This document shows, in pieces, positions 22,690 through 35,945 of a stretch of DNA of 64,000 nt. Position 1 is the first letter of the stretch, and the number at the start of each line of letters is the position of its first letter. The notes beneath the pieces were generated by a model. It ran no database searches. It was not told where the DNA came from and saw only the letters and a program-made list of their open reading frames with translations. The DNA is from Coptis chinensis (lineage: Eukaryota > Streptophyta > Magnoliopsida > Ranunculales > Ranunculaceae): assembly GCA_015680905.1 (NCBI GenBank), contig CM027380.1, positions 33,658,001 through 33,722,000 on the forward strand, given 5' to 3'. The position numbers and the translations under genes are program-made.

Positions 22690-24417
22690 TAATAAGCACC
22701 CAAAACTGTAATATTAAACCCTGAGAGACATATAATTTTGGTCGATTATGTGTTTAATAATCATGTAATAATTATTTTCGTACTTTTGCAGGTTTCCGCA
22801 GTTAACATGAATATAATGATAAAACATGCATCGAAGTATGAGAATACTGAAATATTTGAAGTTCCCCACTCAACCCTAGTGAAGCCCAACAAAGCCTGAC
22901 TAGAGCCGAAGTTTCCAAAAGAACAAAACCAGTGCAGAACGGGTCCACTTATAAAGAAGCAGCAAACTTCCGAAGCTCACATCTGATAAATTTGGATGTC
23001 GACGTTGGCTAGTGAACTGCTAGAGCGACCAGGGTGACAAACTCTACGCAAGGACAAAAAGTTGTAAAAATACCAAAATCGGCGCCGCCACTGGACACAC
23101 CACGTGGACCCACTCTGCGAGCCCAAAAGGCATGACGAGTCAGCATAGGCAGGTGGCAAGTGATGGTCACAATTTTGTGCCGCCTCGCAATATGGAAGAC
23201 AAGTACCAATTCAAAGCAGGTGGTTTGAATTGAATTTGGCTAAAGACAAAACATTATTAAGGAAAAGACAAGGCAAATTAAATAAGGTAAAGACAAAACT
23301 TTGAAAATGATTTTCAAAGTTTTGAACACCTCAATTCAATAAAAGACAAAACCTAATTAATCCTTCACAAGGGTCTCCAGCCTATATATATGAGGGGGAC
23401 CTTCAACATTTTATGCTTTAGCCTATACATTAGCTAGTTAATCCTCTGTAGTTTTTCATTTCCAGCACTTACATTCCGTCCTTTTCATTTCAACAGCTTA
23501 AATACTGTAAGTCATTTCTTCTTAATAAAAGTCATTTCTTTTCAAGTTTAATTTTTTTTTCCTGCATTTACTTATTTAATGTATACAGCAAGTTTAATTA
23601 TTCCTTCAATGACCATGAGCTAATTCCCCGGGGGAGGGTTATGCTGCTTGTGTGAGAATTCGGATTGACTAGTTAATATTCTAGAATCACTTCTTAGAAA
23701 TTAGGTGTAGATTAGGCATCCAGTCCCAAAATGATTGAGAATGTACAAATTTAGAGTGCTGATGCTCCAGAACAGTCTCGCGAGAGACCCAAAATGTCTC
23801 GCGCGCGACTCTCTGGTGTCAGACAGCTCTATAATTTGTCCAGCTGATGTAGACTCAAGCCAGGAGTTGAAATGATATTCCAGAGATGAAATATTAGTTC
23901 AACTCCTTATGCTAGTGCGATACGGCTCAGAGATGTGGGCATTTAGCTAGGGATCAATACTCGACGTCGTCTCGGATTTGTCTATGAACTCGAGACGAAT
24001 TAGAGCTGTAGTGATGTGGTAATATAAACTGTTTAAAAAAATGATTCTTGTATGAGTATGATTAACCCTCTCCCTGTTTCTCTATCTTTGTTTATTTACA
24101 TCAAAATCACTGTTAGTAATTTACATTATTTACATTACCGTTAATTTAATTAAACCAACTAAAAAACCTAAAATCCTACTCACTAAAAGTTGTAATTCCA
24201 GTTATGAATCTTGCCGAGCCCTAAGGTTTGGACGATCCCTTACTCGACCTATCCTACCAAACCCACGTGAGTAAGGTAACTTGACTAAATGGACGACTAT
24301 ACGGACTTTGAACTTTGGACTTTGGACTTTGGACTTTGGTCTTTGGACTTCGGATTGTGGACCTCGGACTTAAGTAAGTAATAAAAACCAAATAAATGTA
24401 CAATTAACGTTTTATCA
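22690..24417 (+). repeat. 5' LTR of the Athila-type element
   Basis: Starts TAATAAGCACCC (ancestral TGATAAG) and ends TTTTATCA. It includes a CG-rich palindrome TCTCGCGAGA at 23776-23785 and a run of heptamers ACTTTGG at about 24305-24365, with three more copies than in the 3' LTR. A TATATATA run near 23383 may belong to the promoter. Confidence 0.93.
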
Positions 24418-24419
24418 AA

Positions 24420-24437
24420 TGGCACCGCTGCACGCCG
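24420..24437 (+). other. Primer-binding site of the Athila-type element
   Basis: TGGCACCGCTGCACGCC begins two bases after the 5' LTR. It starts with TGGC-CCG as in tRNA-Asp-type sites used by this clade, but is changed at several places. Confidence 0.65.
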
Positions 24438-25694
24438 AAGGACTCTGGACATTTAACGTAATAACTGGAATATATCAAACATAAATCCCCTCCCCTACCC
24501 CCTCATCTTTTTGATCTCCATTTCCTTTGCAATACTAACGTATTACGTACCTATTTACCCCAACATTTTCTACTAACAGATACCTGTGAACCAGATCTTG
24601 TTTATTTTTATTAGCACAGTCTAAGTATTCTGTAGGAACTTGAAGTACTGAACTAACAAAAGAGTCTCGGACGAGACTAAATTAGTAGCGCGCGAGACTA
24701 ATCTGGAGTATCAACACTCCGATTTTCAGGTACATGCCACTTTCTTTTTCAGTACTCTTTTGGACTCTCTAGTCCTGTTTATCCAGTAAGTTCACGAGCT
24801 CGGGAGTTAGTTCGATCATTGTACGAGGAATCGCGGGACGCCAGGTTTCAAATTCTTAAACTCCTCAAACTTTGTCGAGGATATTATTTGGTTGTTTGCT
24901 ATAACCTGTTTTACCTTGCATGTTTGTGTGTTAGCATGAGAACTCTTTGCATGTAAATGTGGTTCGTCATTACATCTTCACGTTAACACGATTAATATGA
25001 TTCGAATATATTTGGATGTATGCATAGTTTCAAACCACCTGCTTAGAATATTTTTGTATGTATATGTTACATCAATTCACGTACGCGGTATTCATTTGCA
25101 TGAGTTCGTTCTCGACATTCCCGTAGCTCACATACAGTTGCACGTATCGGTAGCTATAGATTATTACATGCGTAGGACATATTTATATTCACGTATAAGT
25201 AATATAGAGTTGCATGTGTAGACTTCTTGTGTAAAACTAGCATGTGTTAATTGTATGTTTAGTTTCTATTTTGGCATCTATCGTTTTTAATTGCATGTTT
25301 CGTAATCACGTCTCCATAATACATTAATTACGTAAACTGAAAAAAAAAAAAAAAATAAAAAAATAAAATAAAAAATAAAAAATCCTAAAATTTCATCATA
25401 ATCATCTTAATAATACCCCACATAATACCCCATCATAAATCATCACCCTATTCCATCAGTGTCTAGGAAACTTGAAAAATTGAGGTTGCCTAATTAAGGA
25501 ACGTGCTAGCATGAACAACCTCCCTCAATTCTCTCAGGTGACCTGGCTGCTGGAATATTCATATGTTATCCTAGCTTACCTGCTCAAGTTAGCAACAACT
25601 CAGGAAGACATGCTTCACCTCCCTCTTTCTGAAAGTCTAAAGCCTCCTGTCATAATTTGTTCCTTATGAGCCTAGAATTAAAACTTGTATTTGT
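24438..25694 (+). other. Untranslated leader of the Athila-type element
   Basis: No supported gene. It has a second set of CG-rich, partly palindromic words (TCTCGGACGAGA, GCGCGCGAGACT) at about 24664-24700 and an A-rich stretch at 25340-25385. Confidence 0.6.
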
Positions 25695-27300
25695 ATGAGA
25701 CTACGGTTTGGTACTAATAAGGAATTAGAACTTCCATATCGTCGTCGGAAATACAATAAACAACTGCTTATGCTATCTCCTAGACATAGTTCCTCCTCCG
25801 TAAACCAACCTCGTCAAATATCTCCATTGCCATTATCTCCCTTAGTTATGGCTCAGGAAAATCCCACAGTCAAGAAACCCCTTTCAGATTTCTATATTGC
25901 CTTGCAAGAAGGACCTGCTTCCTGCATTAAACTCGATGCGATTGTAGGTGATTTTCGCATTTCGCCAAACATTTTCGGTTTGTTACCTGTTTACCATCAT
26001 CTAGACCATGAAAAACCGTACAATCACCTTCGTCGGATGCAGCAAGTAGTCACCACTTTTCGCCATCCGACCGTTACCAACGAACAAGTCTTGCTTAGGT
26101 TGTTTCCCTTCACCTTATCTGATAAAGCTTCAGTTTGGCTCGCAGGACAAGCGCCGCATTCCATTGACACATGGGCCAAGCTCGTACAAGCATTCATGAT
26201 AAAATTCTATACTTAGAAGAAAACTACAGAAATGCTTCAGAAGATTCAATTCTTTTGCGAACATCCCCAGGAATCCTTTTCGGAAGCATAGAGCAGATTT
26301 ACTGATTTGCTTCTCGAATGTCCCCATCATCAACTCGACACCGCTGTATTAGTCCGTTCATTCTTTAATGGTCTCTCTGACCATCAAAAGGAAATATTAG
26401 ATATTATGAACGACGGTTGTTTCATGGACAAGGGCTCTACTGAAGCATACACTTTCCTTGAGAAACAGGCATCATGAAGCACCCATTGGGGAAACACTGA
26501 TTCTTCCAGATCTTCTAAAGACACTCCTACCAAAGTTACGTCTATGTTCAAGGTCAAACCCGATCCGGAATTAAAAACTCTGATCGAGTTCCTAAACAAA
26601 AAGGTCGATGCTCTTTCGGTTCAAGTAAATGATCAGAAACCCAAACAGGTCATGGTTGCCAACACTTCCCCATGTCCTATTTGCTTAAGTCCCGAGAACA
26701 CCGATTTTTATTGCCCTTTGGTATATGAGTGCCCTCCCCAATCTTCTGAAGAGGCTTGTGCTTTTAACATCCCTAATGCACCTTGGCCACAATATTCGAA
26801 TTTGGCTTGGGCACCCCCTACCCAACAACAAGCTCTTTTGGGTGTCAACAACACTCCTGTACGACCACCCGCGAACTACAATTCCTACCGTCAAGGAAAT
26901 CCTCCACAATTCCAGCAAGGGCAAAGTAATTTTCCCAACAATGCAAATATAGGGTACCAAAACAACCGCAACCTTGTTCCCGCTAATCAAGGATATGGCT
27001 ACCAAAATCAACCCGTAAATAATAACCGTGAACTTGTTCCTACTGCTCCACTGGTACAATCCGCTGCCGATAAAACAACTGAAACTTTTCTAACTTACAT
27101 GAATCAACAGAATCAAATCTTAGCATCTATCTAACAGTCTCTTCAGCTGTTAGCACAAGATAAAAGTCAAAAGGGCGTGTTCCTTGGCCAAGCAGTTCCA
27201 AACCCTAAGCCTACAAACACTGCCTTTGAACTTAACAATGCACTAGGATCTAGTAATCCAAGCTAGGGTGAGGTAAATGCCATTACCACTCTTCGTTCTG
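25695..27300 (+). pseudogene. Athila-type gag
   Basis: One frame runs from 25695 through the protease, broken by stops at 26214, 26289, 26475, 27132 and 27264. The capsid-like core includes LFPFTLSDKASVWL and SIDTWAKLVQAFMIKFY, a classic plant Ty3 Gag pattern. CPICLSPENTDFYCP at about 26682-26726 is a Cys-rich segment where the zinc knuckle belongs, but it lacks the usual His. A Gln/Asn-rich linker (26860-27050) follows. Gag would form the particle that packages element RNA; this copy cannot make it whole. Confidence 0.8.
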
Positions 27301-28148
27301 GCCGAACCATCAACAATCACATACGTATGCCAGACGTCGAATCAACGGAAGCCACGGCTGACGTCCTTCCAACTCCTACCTCGCAACCTATAATAGATGA
27401 AGTTGTTCCTTCCAAATCTACATCCACGTCCCTAGGGAAAGACGCCACTGATCCATTTGCGCGATTCCGCCCAAAAACTCCATTCCCTGCCCGTTTGGCA
27501 AAGAACAAACCTAACGAACATTTCGACGAGATCTGTGAAACCTTCAAAAATTTGACCATAAACCTACCTTTTCTAGATGCACTTAAGCATTTGCCCAAGC
27601 ATGCCAAGTTTTTGAAGGACATGTGCACCACCAAACGACGTACGAATATTCATTAACAAGCGTTCCTCACTGAGCAGTTTCCCTCAATTTCTATTACCAA
27701 TGGTGTGGTTAAATACAAAGACCTAGGTCGACCAACTGTACCATGCACGTTGGGTGACAAGTATACCGCTCCCGCACTTTTAGACCTAGGAGCCAGTGTT
27801 AACCTACTTCCCTACGATTTAGTTAAGCAGTTAGGTCTTCATGAATTAAAACCTACCAACATGACTCTACAACTCGCGGATCACTCCATCAAGTACCCAA
27901 AGGGCATAGAAGAAAACGTCATAGTCAAGGTCCAAGATTTTTACTACCCCGTTGATTTTGTCATTCTAGATACCGAAGTGGCCTGTGACTCCATTCCTAT
28001 CATCTTGGGACGTCAATTTCTTGTAACTACTAATGCTCTCATAAATTGTTCAGGACGGTTCAATGACATTGTCTTTCGGGAACCTTTCTGTCGAACTCAA
28101 CGTGTTCAAATTAGTGAAACAATTTCCCGATCCTATAATGGAGGGTGA
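27301..28148 (+). pseudogene. Athila-type aspartic protease region
   Basis: In frame with gag. It shows FRPKTPFPARLAKNK, LPKHAKFLKDM, a stop at 27654, then ALLDLGASVNLLPY with DLGAS at 27784-27798 in place of the usual DTGA. FVILD and IPIILGRQFL follow. This DLGAS form is normal for the Athila clade. Sense passes to another frame near 28060, a one-base shift. Confidence 0.8.
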
Positions 28149-29400
28149 GATTAGCTTGGTTGATAGTCTGGCACACGATTATTTCACAAACTCTTTTCCC
28201 GAAGACGAGGTACACCGATTTCTTTCTTTTGATAATCCTGAGTTTGACGATGACTCGTACATTAAGGATGTCCACACATTATTAGAGTCGGTACCACTAT
28301 TTGACCCTATTGCTGCATTGCTAACTGATTCAGAAGAATCAGACTCGCTCTTTTTTATTGAAGAGATGACCCCTCACAAGTCCTTAATTCCCAATCCTCC
28401 AACTCCGGATTTAAAACCTCTACCCTCTGATTTGAAGTACGTGCATCTCGATCCCGATGGTAGTCACCCTATAATAATTTCTTATCACTTGACTACCAAT
28501 GAAGAAGCACGTTTGATTCGTGAACACCGCTCCACTATCGGATGGTCCTTAGATGATATCAAAGGAATAGACCCTAGTGTATGCACGCATCGTATACATC
28601 TGGATGACAGCTCAAAGACATCGTGAGAACCGCAATGTCGCCTTAACCCCGCCATGAAAGAGGTGGTGAGAGAGGAAGTTTTATGTTTACTTGATGCGGG
28701 TATCATATACCCTATCTCTGATAGTGATTGGGTTAGTCCTGTCCACGTTGTTCCTAAAAAGTCCGACATCCAAGTTGTACAAAATGAAAATGGTGAATGC
28801 ATTTCCACTCGCATTCCATTAAAATGGAGAATTTGCATTGACTATCGCAAACTTAATGACAGAACACGTAAAGATCACTTCCCTCTCCCATTCATTGACC
28901 AAATGCTAGAACATTTAGCCGGTCATGCTTACTACTGTTTTCTTGATGGCTATTCTGGCTACTTCCAAATTGTCATCGATCCCACCGATCAAGAAAAGAC
29001 AACTTTCACATGTCCCTTTGGAACCTTTGCATACAGATGAATGCCTTTTGGTCTTTACAATGCCCCAGACACCTTCTAACGTTGCATGCTTCACATTTTC
29101 AGTGATATGGTGGAACGTTATATGGAAGTCTTCATGGACGACTTTTCCATTTATGGAAATTCCTTTGATGACTGCCTATCCAACCTTGCTAAAGTGTTAA
29201 TGCGTTGCGAAGAGAAAAATCTGGTACTTAATTGGGAGAAGTTCCATTTTATGGTCACCAAAGGACTTGTTCTAGGTCATATTGTTTTGAAAGACGGGAT
29301 AGAGGTTGATAAAGCTAAAATTGTAAAAATTGCTTCGCTACCTTTCCCACGTACAGTTCGTGATATCCATGCCTTTTTAGGCCACGCTGGATTTTACAGG
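28063..29400 (+). pseudogene. Athila-type reverse transcriptase
   Basis: RT motifs appear in order: IIYPISDSDWVSPVHVVPKK, WRICIDYRKLND, YYCFLDGYSGYFQI with the motif A Asp, CPFGTFAYR, MPFGLYNAP and FMDDFSIYG with the catalytic DD at about 29134-29150. Stops lie at 28624, 29038 and 29077-29079 and 29401. Several fit CGA to TGA or CAA to TAA changes, as expected from loss of methylated C. Confidence 0.88.
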
Positions 29401-29460
29401 TGATTCATTCAGGATTTTTCTAAAGTTGCTCGATCTTTAACCAATCTCCTGCTTAAGGAT

Positions 29461-29946
29461 GTGGTATTCGACTTCAATTACAATTGTAAACAAGCTTTTG
29501 AAACTCTAAAAACCACCCTGACTACCGCTCCTATCATTCAACCCCCTGATTGGTCTCAACCATTCGAACTGATGTGTGACACTAGCGACTTTGCTATTGG
29601 CGCCGTACTAGGCCAACGACGTGATGAGAAACCCATTGTCATTTACTACGCTAGTAAAACTCTTAATGGCGCTCAACGTAATTACACAACAACTGAGAAA
29701 GAGTTCCTAGCTATTGTTTATGGTTTGGATAAGTTTCGCCCTTACCTAGTTGGATCATCCACCATTGTATATACTGACCATGCCGCATTTCGGTACTTAC
29801 TCGCAAAAAAGGACGCAAAACAGCGATTGTCCCGCTGGATCCTTCTCTTGCAAGAATTCACCCTGGAAATCAAAGACAAGAAAGGAATCGAAAATGTCGT
29901 GGCTGACCATTTATCAAGGCTGGTTGGTGACATTGAAAGTGATTAA
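29461..29946 (+). pseudogene. RNase H domain of the Athila-type polymerase
   Basis: [39 protein letters not shown] and [15 protein letters not shown] are Ty3 RNase H motifs, and VVADHLSRL closes the domain. This stretch is open, in the same frame as the RT, and ends in a TAA at 29944-29946. Confidence 0.85.
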
Positions 29947-29980
29947 AAGCCATCCGTGATTCCTTTCGCGGGGCGAATAT

Positions 29981-31296
29981 TTGTACTATATTTTCTCATC
30001 TCCATGGTACGCGGATATCGTTAACTACCTAGTTACTGAGGAAGTTCCTTCCTCTTGGTCACGTCCTGATCGTAAAAAGTTCTTATCCACTGTAAAATAT
30101 TATTTATGGGATGACCCCTACCTCTTTAAGTATTGTTCCGACCAACTCATTTGTCGCTGCATTCCTGACTGGGAGCACACCGATGTATTATCCTTTTGCC
30201 ATGAACAATCTTGCGGAGGTCATTTTAGTGGAAAGAAAACTGCGGCCAAGGTGTTACAATGTGGTTTTACTGGCCTACCCTTTTTCGCGATGCACACGAA
30301 CATTGCATAGCCTGCTTTCGTTGTCAACACCTAGGATGAATTACAAAACGCAATATGATGCCCCTAAATCTTATCTTGATTGTGGAAATTTTTGATGTTT
30401 GGGGCATTGATTTTATGGGACCCTTCCCTATTTTTCAAGGTTTTCTCTACATTCTAGTCGTTGTGGACTATGTGTCCAAATGGATTGAGGCACTCACATG
30501 TCGCTCAAATAACCATAAGATTGTCGTGAAATTTGTAAAAGAAAACATTTTCTCTCATTTTGGTGTCCCCAAAGCTAGCATCAGTGATGGGGGTACACAT
30601 TTTTGTAATTAATTTTTTGGGTTTTTAATGAAGAAATATGGAGTTACTCAAAAAGTTGCTACTCCATATTACCGACAAACGAGTGGCCAAGTGGAAGTCT
30701 CCAACAGAGAGATAAAGTCCATTATGGAGAAAACTGTCAATTCATCAAGAAAAGACTGGTCTCTTTGCTTATCGGATGCCTTGTGGGCATACCGAACAGC
30801 ATTTAAGACACCTATAGGGATGTTTCCTTACCGCATTGTTTTTGGAAAACCTTGTCATCTGCCAGTTGAACTTGAGCATCGTGCCCTTTGGGCCATCAAA
30901 AGCCTCAATTACAATATCAACGAGGCAGGCGAGAAGCAAAAACTGCAATTAAATGAGCTTGAGGAGATTCGGAGTGATGCTTATGATCTCTCGAAATCCT
31001 ACAAAGTTAATATGAAAAGAGTGCACGACAAGCACATTTTGCGTAAGGATTTTAAAATTGGCCAAAATGTTTTACTGTACAACTCCAGATTACACATTTT
31101 CCCTGGTAAATTGAAAACATGGTGGTCTGGTCCTTTCATTGTGTCAGCTGTGACACATTATGGGGCAATTTCTTTGCTTAATCCACAAGATAATAGGGAA
31201 TTTCAAGTCAATGGACAACGCCTAAAACATTACCATGAATTACGCTCCCCAGATGTTGAACAAACTCTTCTTCAGGATCCGGCCTACATAGACTAG
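29981..31296 (+). pseudogene. Athila-type integrase
   Basis: The zinc-binding N-terminus runs 30190-30335 (CHEQSCGGHFSGKKTAAKVL, then a shift of frame). The core has [19 protein letters not shown] and [11 protein letters not shown], giving the D, D and E residues. A stop at about 30610 splits the core. The C-terminal part ([22 protein letters not shown]) is open to the TAG at 31294-31296. Frameshifts lie near 29960-29980 and 30280-30355. Confidence 0.87.
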
Positions 31297-32749
31297 ATGT
31301 TTCGTTTGGTGTACTCAATCTTGTTTCTATAGAGGGTATGCCATTTTGGTAGTTGGGCCGTCTTCTATTTTATGATCTCAAAAGTTCTTTGAAGTGTGTG
31401 GTTGCAAGCGCCGGAACCTTAGTCCATAAAAACTTTATTTCAGAACTGAGTATAAATGTATTATGCAACACGAGCAAACGTGCCTGTCGATAAACGATGG
31501 GTACCTAAAATTTCACTTCTTTCCTTCTCTTTTCTACTCTTTGCCTCGCGAACTTCAGCTAATCATTTGGTGTAAGTCTCACTCATCACGAATAGGGAAT
31601 GGTCGTAGTACTTTTGCTCGAAAACAACATGCGCGAAAGATGGGATAGTGTATGCATTGTCAAACACCCTTCGGTCCAGGTCTTGACGTCCTATCTGATA
31701 CTAGCCAGTTTAAGGTATACTTTTGTCTGACACCAGCTGCGCAGGATAATCTTCGTCACCGTGCCGTTTCTCCCACAGGTTAGGAATCGTCTTGAGGATC
31801 TGACGTTAAAAGACTCACAAACGTGTTGAGAATCTAACAATAAAAGACTCGATTCGTCTTGAGGATCTGACGTTAAAAGACTCACCTTGTAGATATGTAT
31901 ATATTGTTGCCTTTTAAAAATTTCCCCATGCATTAAGTTGTGCACATAAAGATTCGTGTTCAACCTCGGATGTTGCATTCTTGGAACACAAACGGGTAAT
32001 AGATTCCACCAGACAAACCCCTAGAATTGGTTACTTTGAGTTCCCTTTGGGGCAGTTTGAGGATAGTCATATGTAATAAGGGCAATATTATTAGACCGTA
32101 TCGCGCACGGTCCAAGATGGTTCGGTCCTGCCCCTAACCCCGTAATACATAGAGGTAAAGCCACAGTCTGGCTAGATTGGGTTCACTCCAGAGCCGACAT
32201 GACAGTTACCTATGAATTTAGATGGTGACTTTTCTGGACATCTAGTGTTCTTTACGTTAATCTCCCTTGTTTATAAATAAAAACTATGTTTATAAATAAA
32301 ACAACCTTCCTTCTTTTTAAAAACTGTTGTGATCTTTGAGAATGACTAATATAATTGGATGACATTTTTTGTGTCGATCATTTCGATATCTCATTCATCC
32401 AATTCGGAGTCCGAACGAGTCGTGGGTGAGCATTTAGATTTTTTAGGCTTAAATTGGGCTTTAGGCTTGATTTGGGCTTGGGAATTTTTTTTTGGGCCCA
32501 ACCAAATCTCGAATTCTCGGTCCATTTAAACCCGACAAACCCGAAAACACGCGTCACCATTACACATTTCGTCTTCCCCAATATCCGGATCTTGTCCCCT
32601 CTTGATTCAGTCTCGCACGAGACAGGCCCACGTTATATCCAGGTCTCACGCGTGACTCCTACAGCTCCGAATCCAATTCCCTTCCGTCAGCAAGTCCCAT
32701 TTCTCATCCTCTTCATAAATCAATAGCCAGCCCCTCCCTAAGAGCAGTA
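31297..32749 (+). other. Spacer after integrase, with a 33-bp tandem repeat
   Basis: No gene seen. At 31789-31885 a unit like CTTGAGGATCTGACGTTAAA plus AGACTCAC occurs three times, the middle copy diverged. CG-rich palindromic words (TCTCGCACGAGA, CTCACGCGTGA) recur at about 32611-32655, as in the LTR and leader. Confidence 0.6.
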
Positions 32750-33798
32750 ATGGCCGGAAACAGGCGAATTTGTGTGGAGAAAATTTTTGGAAATTATTCG
32801 AAAATGGGATGTTTGCTCCATTCTTTGATAATGAAATTCATTCTAGAGGATGGGAGTACTTGTTATATGCTAATGGCGGGCTTTATTCTAAGGATTTGGT
32901 GATGAAATTTTATGACAATGGGAGCTTTAATGGCAACAAATTTTGGGTTACCGTCGAGGGTGTGCGCCACGAAGTCACACCCGTTTTAATCTCCAGGATC
33001 ACGGGCATTCCTCTGGTCGACCACGTGCTGACTCAGCAGCAGTCCATGTACCCACGGACTTATGACCTAATGCTCGACACGCTAATCGAGGGCGAGTACA
33101 ACATAGATGGGAAATGCGCGTATCAGCGCTCGGTGCATAGGAACCAGCTGGCTGTGACTAAATGGCTGGGACTGAACGTCATTGGCACCTCGAAGCCCTC
33201 GGACATTAACAAGACTTTCCTCCACCTTCTCTGGATCCTCCAGGAGCGAAAGGGTAACTTCTGCATAGTTACCTTTCTTTTTGATATTATTACACATGCC
33301 ATTCTCAGGTCAGCCCCTCTTGTCGTTCTTGTAACGCAAGTTATGATTAATTTGGGTTTCCTATCTGCCACCCTGCTACTCCCTATTCCACTATATGAGA
33401 ATATGCTTGTCTTTAAGAAATGCATACTGGCCCCTTGGGAACCCACAGCACCAATGGTTGCTGAGCACGCTAACGTAGGCCCATCTCACCCACCCTACTT
33501 TGATGAGACTGCTATGAGTAAGATGAGCCACCCTATGGATGCCTTACGTGCTATGAATAGTGGCATGAGAGACATGTACACTCGCCAGGTATCGATGAAA
33601 CATGCCTTGGGCGAGTTAAGGACGGATATGACCACTCGCCACGGGTTGTCGATAGGCATGGGCTTAATTTCAGCGAGAAATGCAAGCTTCCATGAATGCA
33701 TTCGGGACCAAATGACTACTCACCGAGAACAAGTTCCAATGAATGTTCATGGCAAACCAGCATCAGTTTTAGGCCCAGGTGTTGGATACTCTGGGTGA
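32750..33798 (+). pseudogene. Post-integrase ORF A, plant transposon-protein-like
   Basis: ATG at 32750 opens MAGNRRICVE; within about 15 codons the sense moves to the frame that starts at 32770 and then stays open for 342 codons. The domain has HSRGWEYLLYANGGLYSKDL, VMKFYDNGSF, FWVTVEGVRHEVTPVLISRI and TGIPLVD. The pattern RGW - LV.EFY - V.VRG - I..I.GIP is that of the 'putative plant transposon protein' domain (Pfam Transposase_32 type). Its function is unknown. ORFs B and C downstream are relatives. The C-terminal third has regular M/R-rich helices. Confidence 0.6.
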
Positions 33799-34849
33799 TA
33801 TCCAGGAGCAGTTAGCCTCCACAGGAGCTCGTCATGCACGACGTCGCATGACTCCTGGTTCTTCTTCTGCAGCCCCCGAGGATTCTCAGTAGACAATTTA
33901 TTTTTACCTTTATTGTATATTAATTATGTCAGATATTTTATTTACGTGTTTGCATTTTTATTTTTGAACTTAGGACGTCTGTTAATTCCTACATTCTCCA
34001 AAATTTCTGCCTTGTTAAATAGTATATTAGTTATCTCCAATATTATATTATATAGGTAGAAACATATATAATAATATTAGTAATAATAATATATATACAC
34101 ATATAAATATATATACATATATATTTTTAACGTCACACTTAACGGCAAATTTTACCGTAAACCAACGTTTTGCAAAACGGTTATGAAATCGCATCCTAAA
34201 AATGGTCAGAAAACGGTCATGAAATCGCATCTAAAAACGGTCAGAAAACGGCTCAATTTTCTTCTATAAATAAGTTCAACACATTCTTCACATTTCACTC
34301 CTTTCACTTTCTCCCCTCTCCAATTTTTATTCTAAAAATCGTTTTTAGATCACTCCAAGTTTCAAAATTCATGGATGCACTAGAAAAGTTTGAGCAACAG
34401 CAGATTGAATATGCTACTCAAGTCTTCATGCTCGGTTGTTTTATTATAGTAATGTTGTTAATGTGGCATATAGTTCTATCTAATATTTAGGTTTGTATTT
34501 TATTTCCCGTATCATTATGATGTGTTTCCACACCTCTGTACGTTCTTACATCTTATTGTAATATTATATTTACATCTTCCTTTGCCTTCTACTTACGCTA
34601 TTTATTTACGTCAAAAAAAAAAAAAAAGAAAAAAAGGGGGCACTCCTTGTCACATGCCCCATTCTTCTCATTCACACTACATCAACGTTTGCGCCATATT
34701 TTAGAAGATACACGTGGTCTAACTACCCTGTGACACCTCGATCCGTATTTTCTACATTTTCGGATTGGTGCCTATTTATAACAAGGATAGACACCTCTAA
34801 ATACCAACTTCCCTTTTTCCACTAAATTTTCTTCACCACTCCATCTTTA
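33799..34849 (+). other. Spacer between ORFs A and B
   Basis: No supported gene. At 34178-34250 the word AAACGGTCATGAAATCGCAT is repeated in a 36-38-bp tandem array of two full copies and part of a third. TA-rich tracts at 34020-34110. Confidence 0.5.
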
Positions 34850-35945
34850 ATGGCCCTCACTCGAATTTTGGTGCCTGAGCAAAATTTTATGGAAAATTTC
34901 CAAAACGGTCTTTTTCATCCATTTTTTGACACTGAAATTTTACGTCGAGGATGGTACCCTCTTTTACATCATAAGCATGCATTTTTTTTTCCAGAGAATT
35001 GGTCCTTTTGTTCTATAAACACGGTTATTTCCAAAACGGGCAATTCTTTGTCCGTGCAAACGGATGCGAGCGTAAATTGACTATGGAAATTATCTCCGAG
35101 GTACTTCAAATTCCCATTACAAACCAAAGGGTACACCTTCAGGATTCACCATTCGACAATATCAGGCATCTGATGTTTGCAACTATCCTTCACGGCGAAT
35201 AGAACCGGAAAAACCGTGTTGTTTATCAGCGATCTTTGCAAAAGAACCAATTATCTGTGATCCAATGGCTAGCTCATAATGTGCTCGGCACGTCTAAGAC
35301 TTCCGAAATAACAAAACCCCTCCTCCATCTACTCTGGGTCTTGTAGACTAACTGCGATGATTTTTGCATTATTAAATTTCTCTGGAACGCTATCGCACGT
35401 ACCAGGAAAAAGGCAGCTCCTTTGCCAACCATTGTGACACTTATCATGATACGTTTGGGTTTTTCTAGTACTTCTCCTAATACACCTCTCAGAATAGCTA
35501 ACATTCTTACCATTCACTCAGTTTGTAGGAACGGTTTCTGGAATCCCGACATTGCAAAGAACCATGTCAGTACAGAAACCGAAGAAGCTTGTTTCGCTGA
35601 CAACATCTTCACTGAAAATGCATTAAGCAATGTATTTAATCCTAGGGAAGGCCTTCGTTTAATTCAACAAGGACTGATGATATTATACAAACGTCAGAAC
35701 ATTATCATCACCAGTCTCCTTGAGTTTCACGACCTGCGGACAATACAGGAAGAGGAACAAGCATAATTCTTGCACAGTCACAACCTATTCTTGGCAAATC
35801 ACACTCTCATAATGGAGAACCACACCGAGATTTACCAGACACAGAGTGAAATTATGCAACGAGTTATTGCCAGGATTGACGGTATCGAAGATCTTATAAA
35901 TGGATTCCTTTCACAAAAGGATCCTCGCCGTTACTTGGGCCCATG
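34850..35945 (+). pseudogene. Post-integrase ORF B, diverged copy of ORF A
   Basis: Begins MALTRILVPEQNFMENFQNG, then FHPFFDTEILRRGWYPLL. A frameshift at the T run near 34981-34990 moves it to the frame that continues FFVRANGCERKLTMEIISEV. Later blocks, VVYQRSLQKNQLSVIQWLAH and NVLGTSKTSEITKPLLHLLW, align with ORF A (YQRSVHRNQLAVTKWLGL, NVIGTSKPSDINKTFLHLLW). Stops at 35200, about 35344 and 35764 break it; it ends at a TGA, 35943-35945. Confidence 0.6.

Noticed and set aside
22977-23209. Minus-strand frames in the 5' LTR, repeated at 39162-39353
   Set aside because: They recur only because the LTR is duplicated; no similarity to a protein was recognised.
24997-25221. Open frame in the Athila leader
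   Set aside because: No similarity and lies before gag where the family has non-coding leader.
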